From Streptococcus sp. oral taxon 431 (GTDB lineage: Bacteria > Bacillota > Bacilli > Lactobacillales > Streptococcaceae), in the NCBI RefSeq assembly GCF_023115445.1, contig NZ_JALDUI010000001.1, forward strand, positions 312,238 through 376,237: DNA of 64,000 bases, in the 5' to 3' direction. The translations under genes were made by a program, and so were the position numbers. This document shows positions 42,073-50,302 of the stretch, in pieces. Position 1 is the stretch's first letter. Each line of letters starts with the position of its first letter. The notes under the pieces were generated by a model that searched no databases, was not told the origin of the DNA, and saw only the letters and a program-made list of their open reading frames with translations.

Positions 42073-42167
42073 TAAAATCGTTAAAATGTAGAGTATCATT
42101 ATTCATCAAATATCATTTTTGAACCTTTCTGAATTTAAGATAACTCTATTCGATAACTTATACAATA

Positions 42168-42210
42168 AAAGGAAAACATCTTTTCATGAGATGCTTTCCT
42201 TTTTGTTTTT
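42168..42210 (+). terminator. Terminator of the cytolysin gene
   Basis: AAAGGAAAACATCT / AGATGCTTTCCTTT stem with a T-rich tail, about 100 bases after the stop codon. The 352 bases from 42073 to 42424 hold this terminator and a BOX element but no gene. Confidence 0.85.
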
Positions 42211-42247
42211 TTGAGGTTCTTAATCCAATTAACTCAACTTATCTCAA

Positions 42248-42405
42248 TTCAATACTCATTTAAAATCAAAGAGCAAACTAGGAAGCTAGCCGCAGGCTGC
42301 TCAAAGCACTGCTTTGAGGTTGTAGATAAGACTGACGAAGTCAGTTACATATATCTACTGTAAGGCGACGCTGACGTGGTTTGAAGAGATTTTCGAAGAG
42401 TATAA
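42248..42405 (-). repeat. BOX intergenic repeat element
   Basis: Minus strand: a boxA-like start TATACTCTTCGAAAATCTC through ACCACGTCAGC to AGATATATG, followed by a boxC-like part. That part has CTGACTTCGTCAG, TTATCTACAACCTCAAA and GCAGTGCTTTGAGC. This A-C arrangement is the classic pneumococcal/mitis-group BOX element. It lies between the cytolysin and the leucine operon. Confidence 0.85.
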
Positions 42406-42424
42406 GCCTCACTTCTTCTACATC

Positions 42425-43204
42425 CTAATAATACTCACCTTGACGATAATCCCATGAGTTAAAGGTATCCGATAGGTGCATCATTATTTTATCAATGTCA
42501 AGCCCTTTACGAATCACAACTGGCGCTGGTGAAGTTGAGCGTGCTCCACCTTGTTCTGGAATGAGTTTGCCGTCTTTATCGACCATAGACACCATCACAC
42601 CTTGCTCGTAGCGAGTTTCAACTGTTTTGTCTGGTTGGATTGAAGCAACGTAGTCGTCTGCCTCAATGACAAGGTCCACTGCTCCTTCGATACGCTCTCC
42701 GATTCCTTCAACCTTACCACGATTTCCTTTTCCTGATGGGTTTGCAGATGAAGCATATACCATTTTGCCTTCTTCCCAAAGTTTGGCAGCTAATTGTTCA
42801 CCAGCTTTCCCAAACTTGATAACAAAACAGCTAGTTCCACGCACATCGGTCATGAGTTCTTCACGACCATCACCGTAAGCTTTGAGTTTTTCAAAGGCTT
42901 CTGGTTTCCATGGAAGGATACAACCAAGAAGAATATCTTCGTCCCAATGTTTTTGGTAAAAAGCTTCAATTTCTGGGTTGAGTTGTGCTAAAGCGCGAAG
43001 CTCATCCATGCTACCACAGAGAACTACTCCTGGTTTATTACGATTACGTTCTTTGGCTTCAAACTTGCGCTCAAGTCCTGCCTTGTCGCTAGTCATGATA
43101 ATGTAACCAACTTTTGTAGGGCAAACGATACATCCGCCCTCACCTTTCAAGATTTCATAGCCTTCTTGTGAAAGTGTTCCGTTCCATTGAATGTGTTTTG
43201 TCAT
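42425..43204 (-). CDS. YrdC/Sua5-like protein
   Basis: A 259-residue protein of the YrdC superfamily. Members bind ATP, bicarbonate and threonine to make threonylcarbamoyl-AMP for tRNA t6A modification. Visible family features are the N-terminal GGCIVCPTKVGYII, the KERNRNKPGVVLCG block (near 50-65), and the YASSANPSGKGN loop near 150. It differs from housekeeping TsaC, with a long insertion and a distinctive C-terminus (KIMMHLSDTFNSWDYRQGEYY). It may therefore be a paralogue with another role. It lies 24 bases after leuD and is probably cotranscribed. Confidence 0.8.
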   Translation of the reverse strand: MTKHIQWNGTLSQEGYEILKGEGGCIVCPTKVGYIIMTSDKAGLERKFEAKERNRNKPGVVLCGSMDELRALAQLNPEIEAFYQKHWDEDILLGCILPWKPEAFEKLKAYGDGREELMTDVRGTSCFVIKFGKAGEQLAAKLWEEGKMVYASSANPSGKGNRGKVEGIGERIEGAVDLVIEADDYVASIQPDKTVETRYEQGVMVSMVDKDGKLIPEQGGARSTSPAPVVIRKGLDIDKIMMHLSDTFNSWDYRQGEYY

Positions 43205-43228
43205 AGTTCTAGTTCCTTTTCTATTTTT

Positions 43229-43822
43229 TTATTCTTGCCAGTAGGCTGGTCGTTGTTTTTCGTAAGCAGCAATCAAGTCTTCATACTGCAAGGTAATACC
43301 GATATCATCCAAACCATTTAAGAGCTTGTGTTTCCACTCGCTATCAATTTCGAAAGTGAATTCTCCAACTGGTGTGATGATTGTTTGTTGTTCCAAGTCC
43401 ACAGTTACCTGGTCAGTTGGTTTCAATCGGGCTATCTTTTCTCTAACCTCCCTAGGCTGAACAATAGGCAACATTCCATTATTGAGCTCATTATTGTAAT
43501 GAATATCTCCAAAAGATCCTGCAATCACGACCTTAAAGCCATAGTCTGCTAGCGCCCAAGCTGCGTGTTCCCTTGAAGACCCTGCGCCAAAGTTATCCCC
43601 TGTGATGAGAATACTAGCTTTGCGATATTCAGGTCGGTTAAAAACAAAGTCTGGATCCTCCGTATACTTGTCATCCAGATAACGCCAAGCATACATGAGG
43701 TACTTACCAAAGCCTTTTTTATCAATTAACTTTAGAAACTGCTTGGGTAGGATTTGGTCGGTATCAATATTATCATTCATAAGAGGAACCGTTGTTCCTG
43801 TATAAACTGTAAATTTTTCCAT
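43229..43822 (-). CDS. leuD: 3-isopropylmalate dehydratase small subunit
   Basis: Swivel-domain subunit (197 aa) that works with LeuC to isomerise 2- to 3-isopropylmalate. It has the diagnostic [17 protein letters not shown] near residue 75-91. It follows leuC by 12 bases. Fourth enzyme gene of the leucine operon. Confidence 0.97.
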   Translation of the reverse strand: MEKFTVYTGTTVPLMNDNIDTDQILPKQFLKLIDKKGFGKYLMYAWRYLDDKYTEDPDFVFNRPEYRKASILITGDNFGAGSSREHAAWALADYGFKVVIAGSFGDIHYNNELNNGMLPIVQPREVREKIARLKPTDQVTVDLEQQTIITPVGEFTFEIDSEWKHKLLNGLDDIGITLQYEDLIAAYEKQRPAYWQE

Positions 43823-43834
43823 ATCCTCTCCTTA

Positions 43835-45214
43835 CTAGGCTTCAGGCATTTTCCGAACATCTACGAAGCGCCCTGCAATTGCTGCCGCAGCAGCCATGGC
43901 TGGACTGCAAAGATGAGTTTTAGCACCAAATCCCTGGCGATCTTCAAAGTTACGATTGCTAGTTGAGGCGCAGTGAACACCATCTGGTACCTTGTCAGGA
44001 TTCATCCCTAGACACATGGAGCAACCTGGGTCTCTCCACTCAAAGCCGGCATCTTGGAAAACCTTATCCAAGCCCAACTTTTCAGCAGCTCGCTTGACTG
44101 GTCGAGAACCAGGTACCACAATAGCTGTTAAGTTAGGGGCAATTTTCTTCCCTTCAACAAATCGAGCAGCCAATTGTAAATCGCTAAGTCGAGCATTGGT
44201 ACAAGAACCGATAAAGACATAGCCAAGTTGGATATCTGCTGGTTTCTGACCTGGTTGTAAATCCATGTAATGATAAGCACGTTCATCATTCATATCCTTT
44301 ATTTCTGGGAAGCTACTATCAAAATCAACACCCATAGCTGGATTGGTTCCCCAAGTCACCATAGGAGCCAATTCAGAGACATCCATTCGGATAACCTTGT
44401 CATAAACGGCATCGTCATCACTAACCAGCCTTTTCCAATCAGCAACTGCTGCATCAAAATCCTTGGGAACACACTCACGTCCCTCAAGATAGTCATAGGT
44501 GGTCTGATCTGGATTCATGATTCCCATCTTAGAGCCAAATTCAATGGACATATTGCAGATAGTCATTCTCTCTTCCATACTGAGTACATCAATCGCTTGA
44601 CCACGATATTCCACCACATAGCCAACACCACATGCAACACCATACTTGGCAATCAAGGCTAGAATGAAATCCTTGGAATAAACTCCCTTTTGAGGAACTC
44701 CAGTGAATTCTACCAGCATTTTCTTGGGTTTGACCTGCCAAATGGTTTGAGTTGCAAAGACGTGCTCGACCTCACTGGTTCCAATTCCAAATGCAATCGC
44801 TCCAAAAGCTCCATGAGTAGCCGTATGGCTATCTCCGCAGACGATGAATTTTCCTGGTTGTGTTCGTCCTGTTTCTGGACCAACCATGTGAACGATGCCC
44901 TGTTTTTCAGAACCATGGGCCGCATGTTCAATCCCGAATTCCTCAACATTTTCTGCCAACTTATCAATTTGAGCCTTGGATATCACATCTCGAATATCGT
45001 AGATATTAACTGTCGGTACATTGTGGTCAAAGGTCCCAAATGTCAAGTCTGGTCGTCTCAATCTGCGTCCTGCGTCTCGCAATCCTTGAAAAGCCTGAGG
45101 ACTGGTCACCTCGTGAATATAGTGTTGATCCACATACATAAGCTGAGGTTGTCCCTCTTCTCCTGTGATCACATGGAGGTCCCATAATTTATCAAAAATT
45201 GATTTTCCTTCCAT
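43835..45214 (-). CDS. leuC: 3-isopropylmalate dehydratase large subunit
   Basis: Aconitase-family [4Fe-4S] enzyme (459 aa). The cluster cysteines are visible in GSCTNARL (near residue 338) and [11 protein letters not shown] (near 398). The histidine-rich HVVTGEEGQ-like start (LHVITGEEG) and [13 protein letters not shown] are also present. It starts three bases after the DUF1294 gene. Confidence 0.97.
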   Translation of the reverse strand: MEGKSIFDKLWDLHVITGEEGQPQLMYVDQHYIHEVTSPQAFQGLRDAGRRLRRPDLTFGTFDHNVPTVNIYDIRDVISKAQIDKLAENVEEFGIEHAAHGSEKQGIVHMVGPETGRTQPGKFIVCGDSHTATHGAFGAIAFGIGTSEVEHVFATQTIWQVKPKKMLVEFTGVPQKGVYSKDFILALIAKYGVACGVGYVVEYRGQAIDVLSMEERMTICNMSIEFGSKMGIMNPDQTTYDYLEGRECVPKDFDAAVADWKRLVSDDDAVYDKVIRMDVSELAPMVTWGTNPAMGVDFDSSFPEIKDMNDERAYHYMDLQPGQKPADIQLGYVFIGSCTNARLSDLQLAARFVEGKKIAPNLTAIVVPGSRPVKRAAEKLGLDKVFQDAGFEWRDPGCSMCLGMNPDKVPDGVHCASTSNRNFEDRQGFGAKTHLCSPAMAAAAAIAGRFVDVRKMPEA

Positions 45215-45217
45215 TCA

Positions 45218-45487
45218 TTACCTCCATACAAAATATAAAGCTACTAACGTGGTCACCATCCCAAGAAACCAAACTGTTTTAAAGTACCATTTTCTAGTCT
45301 TGTGGTGAAAGGTCATTCCTGCTAACCAGGCACCAAATCCAGCACAAGTAAAGGCTAAAATGAGTAAGATTTTCTCTGGAACGCGCCAAGCACCTCTTCT
45401 TGCCTTGGATTTGTCAATGCCATAAATCAAGAAAACAAGCAAATTCCAAACCAAGAGGGCAAGCGTGATTCCTTCATTTATCTTCAT
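45218..45487 (-). CDS. DUF1294 small membrane protein
   Basis: An 89-residue protein with three hydrophobic segments (about 5-23, 39-59 and 70-87). It has the conserved DKSKARRGAWRVPEKILL block and the GFGAWLAGMTFHHKTRKWYF motif of DUF1294. Function is unknown. It is embedded in the leucine operon, overlapping leuB by four bases and three bases before leuC, so it is coexpressed with leucine synthesis. It might help membrane or transport aspects, but that is speculation. Confidence 0.85.
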   Translation of the reverse strand: MKINEGITLALLVWNLLVFLIYGIDKSKARRGAWRVPEKILLILAFTCAGFGAWLAGMTFHHKTRKWYFKTVWFLGMVTTLVALYFVWR

Positions 45488-46521
45488 AATCTTTCAATGA
45501 TGGCTTCTGTCATTTCCTTGGTCGAAGCCTGTCCTCCAATATCTCTCGTTAAAACACCAGCCGCTAAACTAGCTTCAACAGCACGCTCAATACGCTCCGC
45601 ATCCTCATAACGTCCAAAGCTATCTCTCAACATCATAGCAACAGATAAAATCATGGAAATAGGATTGGCAATTCCTTGACCTGCAATATCAGGCGCTGAA
45701 CCATGAATAGGCTCATAAAGACTTGGCCCCTTTTCAGAATGACTGGCTGATGGCATAACACCCAGAGTGCCTGATAGAACGCTTGATTCATCAGATAAGA
45801 TATCTCCGAAAAGATTCTCTGTCACGATGACATCAAACTTAGCAGGATTGGTAATCATAAGCATAGCAGCTGAGTCCACCAACTGGTGTTCCAAGGTAAC
45901 ATCTGGGAAATCCTGCGCAACTTCCTCAGCTACTTTTCGCCAGAGTTTTGATGTCGCTAGAACGTTTTGCTTATCGATATTAGTAACGAGTTTTCTCCGA
46001 TTTCTTGCAATTTCAAAGGCCTTGCGCATAATCCGCTCTACTTCCTCATAGCTATAGTCGTTGATATCACGCGCTTTGCGCTCTTCAAGGATATGATCCC
46101 CAAAGTAGATACCACCTGTCAACTCACGCACCACGACAAAGTCTACACCAGCAATTCGTTCAGGTTTGAGAGGTGACAAATGCTTAAGACTGTCAAAAAT
46201 CTTAACAGGCCGAATATTGGCATAGAGATTGAGTTCCTTCCGAAGAGCTAGCAAGCCTTGTTCAGGCCGAATCGCTGCCCCATCATACTGAGGACTACCG
46301 ATAGCCGCTAGGAGAATAGCATCTGCTTCTCTACTTGCCTTGAGGGTTTCATCAGGTAAGGGATGCCCCGCAGCATCAATACCTGCACCTCCAAAGGGGC
46401 GCCTGTCTATCACATAGTCAAAACCTGTTTTTGAAGCTAGAGCTTCCAGAACCTCTAAACCAGCCTCCATGATTTCTGGACCGATTCCATCCCCTGCTAG
46501 AGCTACTATTTTCTTTGTCAT
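45484..46521 (-). CDS. leuB: 3-isopropylmalate dehydrogenase
   Basis: NAD-dependent oxidative decarboxylase (345 aa) of the isopropylmalate dehydrogenase family. Signatures are GDGIGPEIM at 9-17, the RELTGGIYFG substrate block near 135, and NLFGDILSDESS near 237. C-terminal NAD-binding residues appear in EPIHGSAPDIAGQGIANP. It lies 11 bases after leuA. Confidence 0.97.
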   Translation of the reverse strand: MTKKIVALAGDGIGPEIMEAGLEVLEALASKTGFDYVIDRRPFGGAGIDAAGHPLPDETLKASREADAILLAAIGSPQYDGAAIRPEQGLLALRKELNLYANIRPVKIFDSLKHLSPLKPERIAGVDFVVVRELTGGIYFGDHILEERKARDINDYSYEEVERIMRKAFEIARNRRKLVTNIDKQNVLATSKLWRKVAEEVAQDFPDVTLEHQLVDSAAMLMITNPAKFDVIVTENLFGDILSDESSVLSGTLGVMPSASHSEKGPSLYEPIHGSAPDIAGQGIANPISMILSVAMMLRDSFGRYEDAERIERAVEASLAAGVLTRDIGGQASTKEMTEAIIERL

Positions 46522-46532
46522 AGCCTTCTCCT

Positions 46533-48095
46533 TTACACACTAGGCATGTCTCGGTAAGAAACGCTCCGCCCCATCTCACCAGCATTCTCTTTTTGAACAA
46601 AGGTATTAGCATTGATATAAGCAATAGCCGAAGCTTTCAACACATCGAAATCAAGACCTGCTGCGTTAAAGATGGTTTCTGTATCTCTATTTTCAACAGT
46701 CACCAAAACCCGAGCCTGGGCATCAATCCCATCTGTCACCGCATCAATGGTATAGGACACCAAGCGGACAGATTGGTTGAAGAACTTATCAATAGCGTTA
46801 AAGATTGCTTCAACGGAACCTTTCCCTGTTGCATTAAATTCGACTTTCTCACCATCCATATTTGCTAGACTAACGAGCGCTTCGATGTCATTATCCGCAT
46901 GAGTTTGAAGTTGTAAATCATCAAAGTGGAAGCCTTCTGGATTTTCAACCATGGTTCCAGCGACCAGCGCACGAATATCTGCATCCGTGATTTCTTGCTT
47001 TTTGTCCGCCAGCGCCTTAAACTTAGCGAAGAGTGGTTTGATATCCTCTTCTGTAAAATCTAGGGCCAGTTCTCTTAGTTTTTCAACAAAGGCATGGCGA
47101 CCGGACAATTTTCCAAGCGGAAGACTGTTACTCTTCACACCAACCAATTCAGGTGTAATGATTTCATAGGTAAGAGGATTTTTAAGAACTCCATCTTGGT
47201 GAATGCCAGACTCGTGAGAAAAGGCATTCCCACCGACCACCGCTTTATTTTTAGGAACAGGAATACCTGAGAAGCGAGAAACCATTTCGGACGTATTAAT
47301 CGTTTCATTTAGGACAATACTTGTCTCTGCTTGGTAATAATCTTGTCGAATATTGAGGGCTACCGCTATTTCTTCTAAAGCAGCATTCCCAGCTCGTTCT
47401 CCAATACCATTAATGGTTCCTTCAACACGCCCTGCACCATTCTTAACAGCAGAAAGGCTATTTGCAACTGCCATGCCAAGATCATCGTGACAGTGAGGCG
47501 AATAGATAATCTGACGGTCAGTTTTAACATTGTCAATCAGATACTTGAAGATATTCCCATATTCCTCTGGTGTGGTAAAACCAACCGTGTCAGGAATATT
47601 GATATAGGTCGCACCTGCGTCTATCGCTGTTTGAACGACTTGTAAGAGGAAATCCAGCTCAGTTCTTGTCGCATCCTCTGGAGAGAACTCTACTACTTCA
47701 AACTTACTCCTTGCATAGGAAACATGCTCTTTAATAGCTTCCAATATTTCCTCTTTACTCTTATTCAACTTAAATTCACGATGAATAGGACTAGTTGCAA
47801 TAAAGACATGGATTTGTGGATACTTAGCATCCTTAAGTGCTTCATAACAAGCGTCAATATCTGATTTAACAGAGCGAGCTAAACCAGTTACCGCTGTTTT
47901 CTTCAAGACTTTTGCGATTTCCTGAACTGCAGTAAATGAGTCTGGACTAGCTGCTGGAAAACCAGCTTCAATTGCCGAAATTCCCCATTTTTCCAGTTGT
48001 CTTGCAATGGCAATCTTTTCCTTGATTGAAAAATTAACACCTGGTGTCTGCTCACCATCTCGAAGGCTAGTATCTAGAAATTCAACTGTTCTCAT
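46533..48095 (-). CDS. leuA: 2-isopropylmalate synthase
   Basis: Committed enzyme of leucine synthesis (520 aa), condensing acetyl-CoA with 2-ketoisovalerate. The HMGL-like barrel begins with LDTSLRDGEQTPGVNFS (8-24) and has SPHCHDDLGMAVANSL and NGIGERAGNAALEE. The C-terminal leucine-sensing regulatory domain (about 400-515) is present, so feedback inhibition is likely. First enzyme gene of the operon, behind a leader peptide and attenuator. Confidence 0.97.
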   Translation of the reverse strand: MRTVEFLDTSLRDGEQTPGVNFSIKEKIAIARQLEKWGISAIEAGFPAASPDSFTAVQEIAKVLKKTAVTGLARSVKSDIDACYEALKDAKYPQIHVFIATSPIHREFKLNKSKEEILEAIKEHVSYARSKFEVVEFSPEDATRTELDFLLQVVQTAIDAGATYINIPDTVGFTTPEEYGNIFKYLIDNVKTDRQIIYSPHCHDDLGMAVANSLSAVKNGAGRVEGTINGIGERAGNAALEEIAVALNIRQDYYQAETSIVLNETINTSEMVSRFSGIPVPKNKAVVGGNAFSHESGIHQDGVLKNPLTYEIITPELVGVKSNSLPLGKLSGRHAFVEKLRELALDFTEEDIKPLFAKFKALADKKQEITDADIRALVAGTMVENPEGFHFDDLQLQTHADNDIEALVSLANMDGEKVEFNATGKGSVEAIFNAIDKFFNQSVRLVSYTIDAVTDGIDAQARVLVTVENRDTETIFNAAGLDFDVLKASAIAYINANTFVQKENAGEMGRSVSYRDMPSV

Positions 48096-48124
48096 AAGAT
48101 TTCCCCTTTTCTAAATTCGGTTTT

Positions 48125-48160
48125 AAAAAAACATCTCGCTCGGAGTTCCAAGCGAGATGT
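48125..48160 (-). terminator. leu operon attenuator terminator
   Basis: Minus-strand ACATCTCGCT - TGGAACTCCG - AGCGAGATGT followed by TTTTTTT, between the leader peptide and leuA. Its 5' arm TCTCGCTTGG (48148-48157) can instead pair with CCAAGCGGGA (48169-48178), ten pairs, forming an antiterminator. Confidence 0.85.
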
Positions 48161-48189
48161 TGATTTACTCCCGCTTGGTAAGCCAAACA

Positions 48190-48213
48190 GGACTAATGCT
48201 TTTGCACTAGCCC
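48190..48213 (-). other. Leader hairpin after the leu leader peptide
   Basis: GGGCTAGTGC - AAAA - GCATTAGTCC, ten pairs including G-T, overlapping the leader peptide stop codon. It probably acts as the pause or protector hairpin of the attenuator. Confidence 0.65.
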
Positions 48214-48260
48214 GAGTATCTCAACAACAAAGCAAATTGATTAAACTTAGCTGTTTTCAT
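48207..48260 (-). CDS. leuL: Leucine operon leader peptide
   Basis: A 17-residue reading frame, MKTAKFNQFALLLRYSG, starting at 48260 behind a strong GAAGGAGAAAG ribosome site and ending at TAG (48207-48209). Three consecutive leucine codons, all TTG, lie at codons 11-13. The leader hairpin, antiterminator and terminator follow in that order. Its length, position and Leu run make it the sensor of a transcription attenuator: ribosomes stalling at the Leu codons would favour readthrough into leuA. It is too short for standard gene finders. Confidence 0.8.
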   Translation of the reverse strand: MKTAKFNQFALLLRYSG

Positions 48261-48296
48261 GTTTGACTTTCTCCTTCGTTTGATATCTTGCTTAGT

Positions 48297-48352
48297 ATTT
48301 TAGCATAGGAAAAAACACATGTCAAGAAAAAATCCAATATTTTCTGAAAATT
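48297..48352 (-). promoter_or_regulatory. leu operon promoter with CodY-like box
   Basis: Minus-strand -35 TTGACA (48320-48325) and -10 TAAAAT (48297-48302), 17-base spacer. AATTTTCAGAAAATA (48338-48352) lies just upstream and matches the CodY consensus AATTTTCWGAAAATT at 14 of 15 positions. CodY repression by branched-chain amino acids and GTP is expected. Confidence 0.8.
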
Positions 48353-48409
48353 TCTTCAGTAAAGAATATTTTGCTAATTGAAAGTATTTGAAAAATCAAG
48401 CAAAACTAG

Positions 48410-49066
48410 TTACTTTTTCAAGGTCAAGTTCCAACTTTTTTCGATCAATTCAAGTACCTCTTCATCTGATAAACTGTCATCAAGTGGCACACTTATCCAA
48501 TAGCGCTTATTCATATGAAAGGCTGGATAAATCCCTTTTTTTACCAACAAATCAGATACTTGATCATGTTTGAGATTGACTGCTTCCACTAGTCCTTCTC
48601 TCCCCTTTTCAAGCTTATCCCAAGAGATTCTCATCAAAACAGCATACCACTTTTGATTGTCCTCATGGCGCAAAACAGCAGTATCAGGGGATTTCTCCCA
48701 TAGATATTCCAATTGATTTCCGTACTTTTCTTGGACGAGTGCCATGATTCTCTTGGTCTGAGGACAGAGAAATCCCTGCACGTCAAAACAGGCCTTTCGA
48801 ATGTCATAAAGAACTTCTAAACAAGCCTCTCGAACAGTTCCAACAAAAGTACCTCTCATACTTTCCATGTGAACTTGAGGATAAAGATCGCCAGTTTCTT
48901 GGTCATAAACTTGAAAACTTAAGTCTCCATCCTCAACTGTAACCATCATGAGAAAATCTCCGTGCAAGATAGTTGAACTATGGTTCCATACGCCTTGATT
49001 TTCTACAAATCCATACTCTTTAGCCTTTTTACTATTAAACTGATAAGCTTTAAAAATTTCAAACAT
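48410..49066 (-). CDS. MmcQ/YjbR family protein
   Basis: A 218-residue cytosolic protein. The C-terminal half (about 105-210) fits the YjbR/MmcQ double-wing fold, with the pattern KWYAVLMRISWDKLE, VEAVNLKHDQVSDLL and GIYPAFHMNKRYWISV. This fold is suspected to bind DNA, but no activity is known. The N-terminal half (about 1-90) is a family-specific extension with no motif that I recognise. It is monocistronic. Confidence 0.8.
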   Translation of the reverse strand: MFEIFKAYQFNSKKAKEYGFVENQGVWNHSSTILHGDFLMMVTVEDGDLSFQVYDQETGDLYPQVHMESMRGTFVGTVREACLEVLYDIRKACFDVQGFLCPQTKRIMALVQEKYGNQLEYLWEKSPDTAVLRHEDNQKWYAVLMRISWDKLEKGREGLVEAVNLKHDQVSDLLVKKGIYPAFHMNKRYWISVPLDDSLSDEEVLELIEKSWNLTLKK

Positions 49067-49109
49067 AAGCGAAAACTGCTACCAAAAGCTAGCAGTTCCT
49101 TTCTATTTA

Positions 49110-49742
49110 TTAAAAGACGACCTTAGTTCCATGTAATTGTGTCACACCCAGTTGGTCAATAAAGGTTTGACGGTTATCCATGTCAATCCCTCCACCAGGT
49201 AAAATTTCAATTTTTCCTGCAGCGTGTTCTAGAATTCTGCGGTAGTGAGCAAAACGTTTTTCTAACGAGTCGCCAGATACACCTGCTCGAGTCAAAATAC
49301 GTGTTACACCAGCATGGCTGAGCCAATCAATTGCTTCCAACTGATCTTGATCGCTCAATTCATCAAATGCCATATGGAAAACAATTTCCATACCTTTAGA
49401 TGCAGCAATTAATTTTTCAAGATTGGCCTTGTCCAACTTCTTATCAGCAGTCAATGCACCAAAGACAATGCCTTGGCTTCCTGCTTGAGCAGTTAGAGCG
49501 ATGTCCTCAAGCATGATGGCAATTTCTAGATCATTGTATACAAAGTCACCACCACGTGGACGAATCATAGTCATAATGGTCGTATCGTAGTCGGCCGCCA
49601 GCTCCACAGCTGCCTTGGTTACTCCGTAGCTTGGAGTTGTTCCTCCAACTGCTAGATTGTCACAGAGCTCGATGCGACGAGCTCCTGCCTGCATAGCTTT
49701 TTCAAGCAAGGTTACATTTTCAGCACAAAATTCGTAAATCAT
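49110..49742 (-). CDS. cutC: CutC family protein
   Basis: TIM-barrel protein (210 aa) of the CutC family. It has the N-terminal RIELCDNLAVGGTTPSYG block (24-41), MIRPRGGDFVYND (58-70) and the C-terminal GGGIDMDN. It is annotated as a copper homeostasis protein, but the family role in bacteria is uncertain. It stands alone, not near copper export genes. Confidence 0.85.
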   Translation of the reverse strand: MIYEFCAENVTLLEKAMQAGARRIELCDNLAVGGTTPSYGVTKAAVELAADYDTTIMTMIRPRGGDFVYNDLEIAIMLEDIALTAQAGSQGIVFGALTADKKLDKANLEKLIAASKGMEIVFHMAFDELSDQDQLEAIDWLSHAGVTRILTRAGVSGDSLEKRFAHYRRILEHAAGKIEILPGGGIDMDNRQTFIDQLGVTQLHGTKVVF

Positions 49743-49835
49743 TTGATTCTCCTTGAAGATTAGTTTAAATTTATTATATCATATTATTTCGAATATGTTT
49801 TTGTTTTTATCAAGGAAAATCGTTACTTATTAAAG

Positions 49836-50195
49836 CTATTCTTTATCAGGAATCACCTTAAAAAGATAGTAGGTAATAAAGATGGTTAAACATCCTAAAC
49901 CAATTTTGACTGGTAAAAGAGGCGCAAAGTAAATAGAAATTCCCATCAAGATATAAATCGATACAATAATCTTTTTCTTACGTTCACGCGCAATAGACTT
50001 GGTCTCACGAAAGTCCGCTACGTAAGTCTGATAAAGTTTGGTATGATAAAGCCAATCTTCAAAACGCTTGGAACTTCTCGAAAAACAAGCAATAGACAAC
50101 AAGAGAAAGGGAGTTGTTGGCAAAAGTGGTAAAACTACACCTACGAGAGCTAGAGCTAACGAGATAAAACCAATACTGAGATAAATGAAACGCAT
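49836..50195 (-). CDS. YbaN-like inner-membrane protein (DUF454)
   Basis: A 119-residue protein with hydrophobic segments about 3-35 and two more between 78 and 112. It carries the DUF454 core LPLLPTTPFLLLSIACFSRSS(K) near residue 23-43 and the following FEDWLYHTKLYQTYVADF. Function is unknown. Confidence 0.85.
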   Translation of the reverse strand: MRFIYLSIGFISLALALVGVVLPLLPTTPFLLLSIACFSRSSKRFEDWLYHTKLYQTYVADFRETKSIARERKKKIIVSIYILMGISIYFAPLLPVKIGLGCLTIFITYYLFKVIPDKE

Positions 50196-50302
50196 ATCTT
50201 CTCCTTATTTAGAATAATCATTTACTAGTTTCCCACATTTTAATGAATTTTGTCAAGCCTTTACTAAAAAGAGCCTGAAATTTACTTTCAGGACTCATTC
50301 TT

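Noticed and set aside
49743..49835. A regulatory element in the short gap between cutC and the DUF454 gene.
   Set aside because: Only AT-rich sequence with a TATAAT-like hexamer; no structure or repeat worth reporting.
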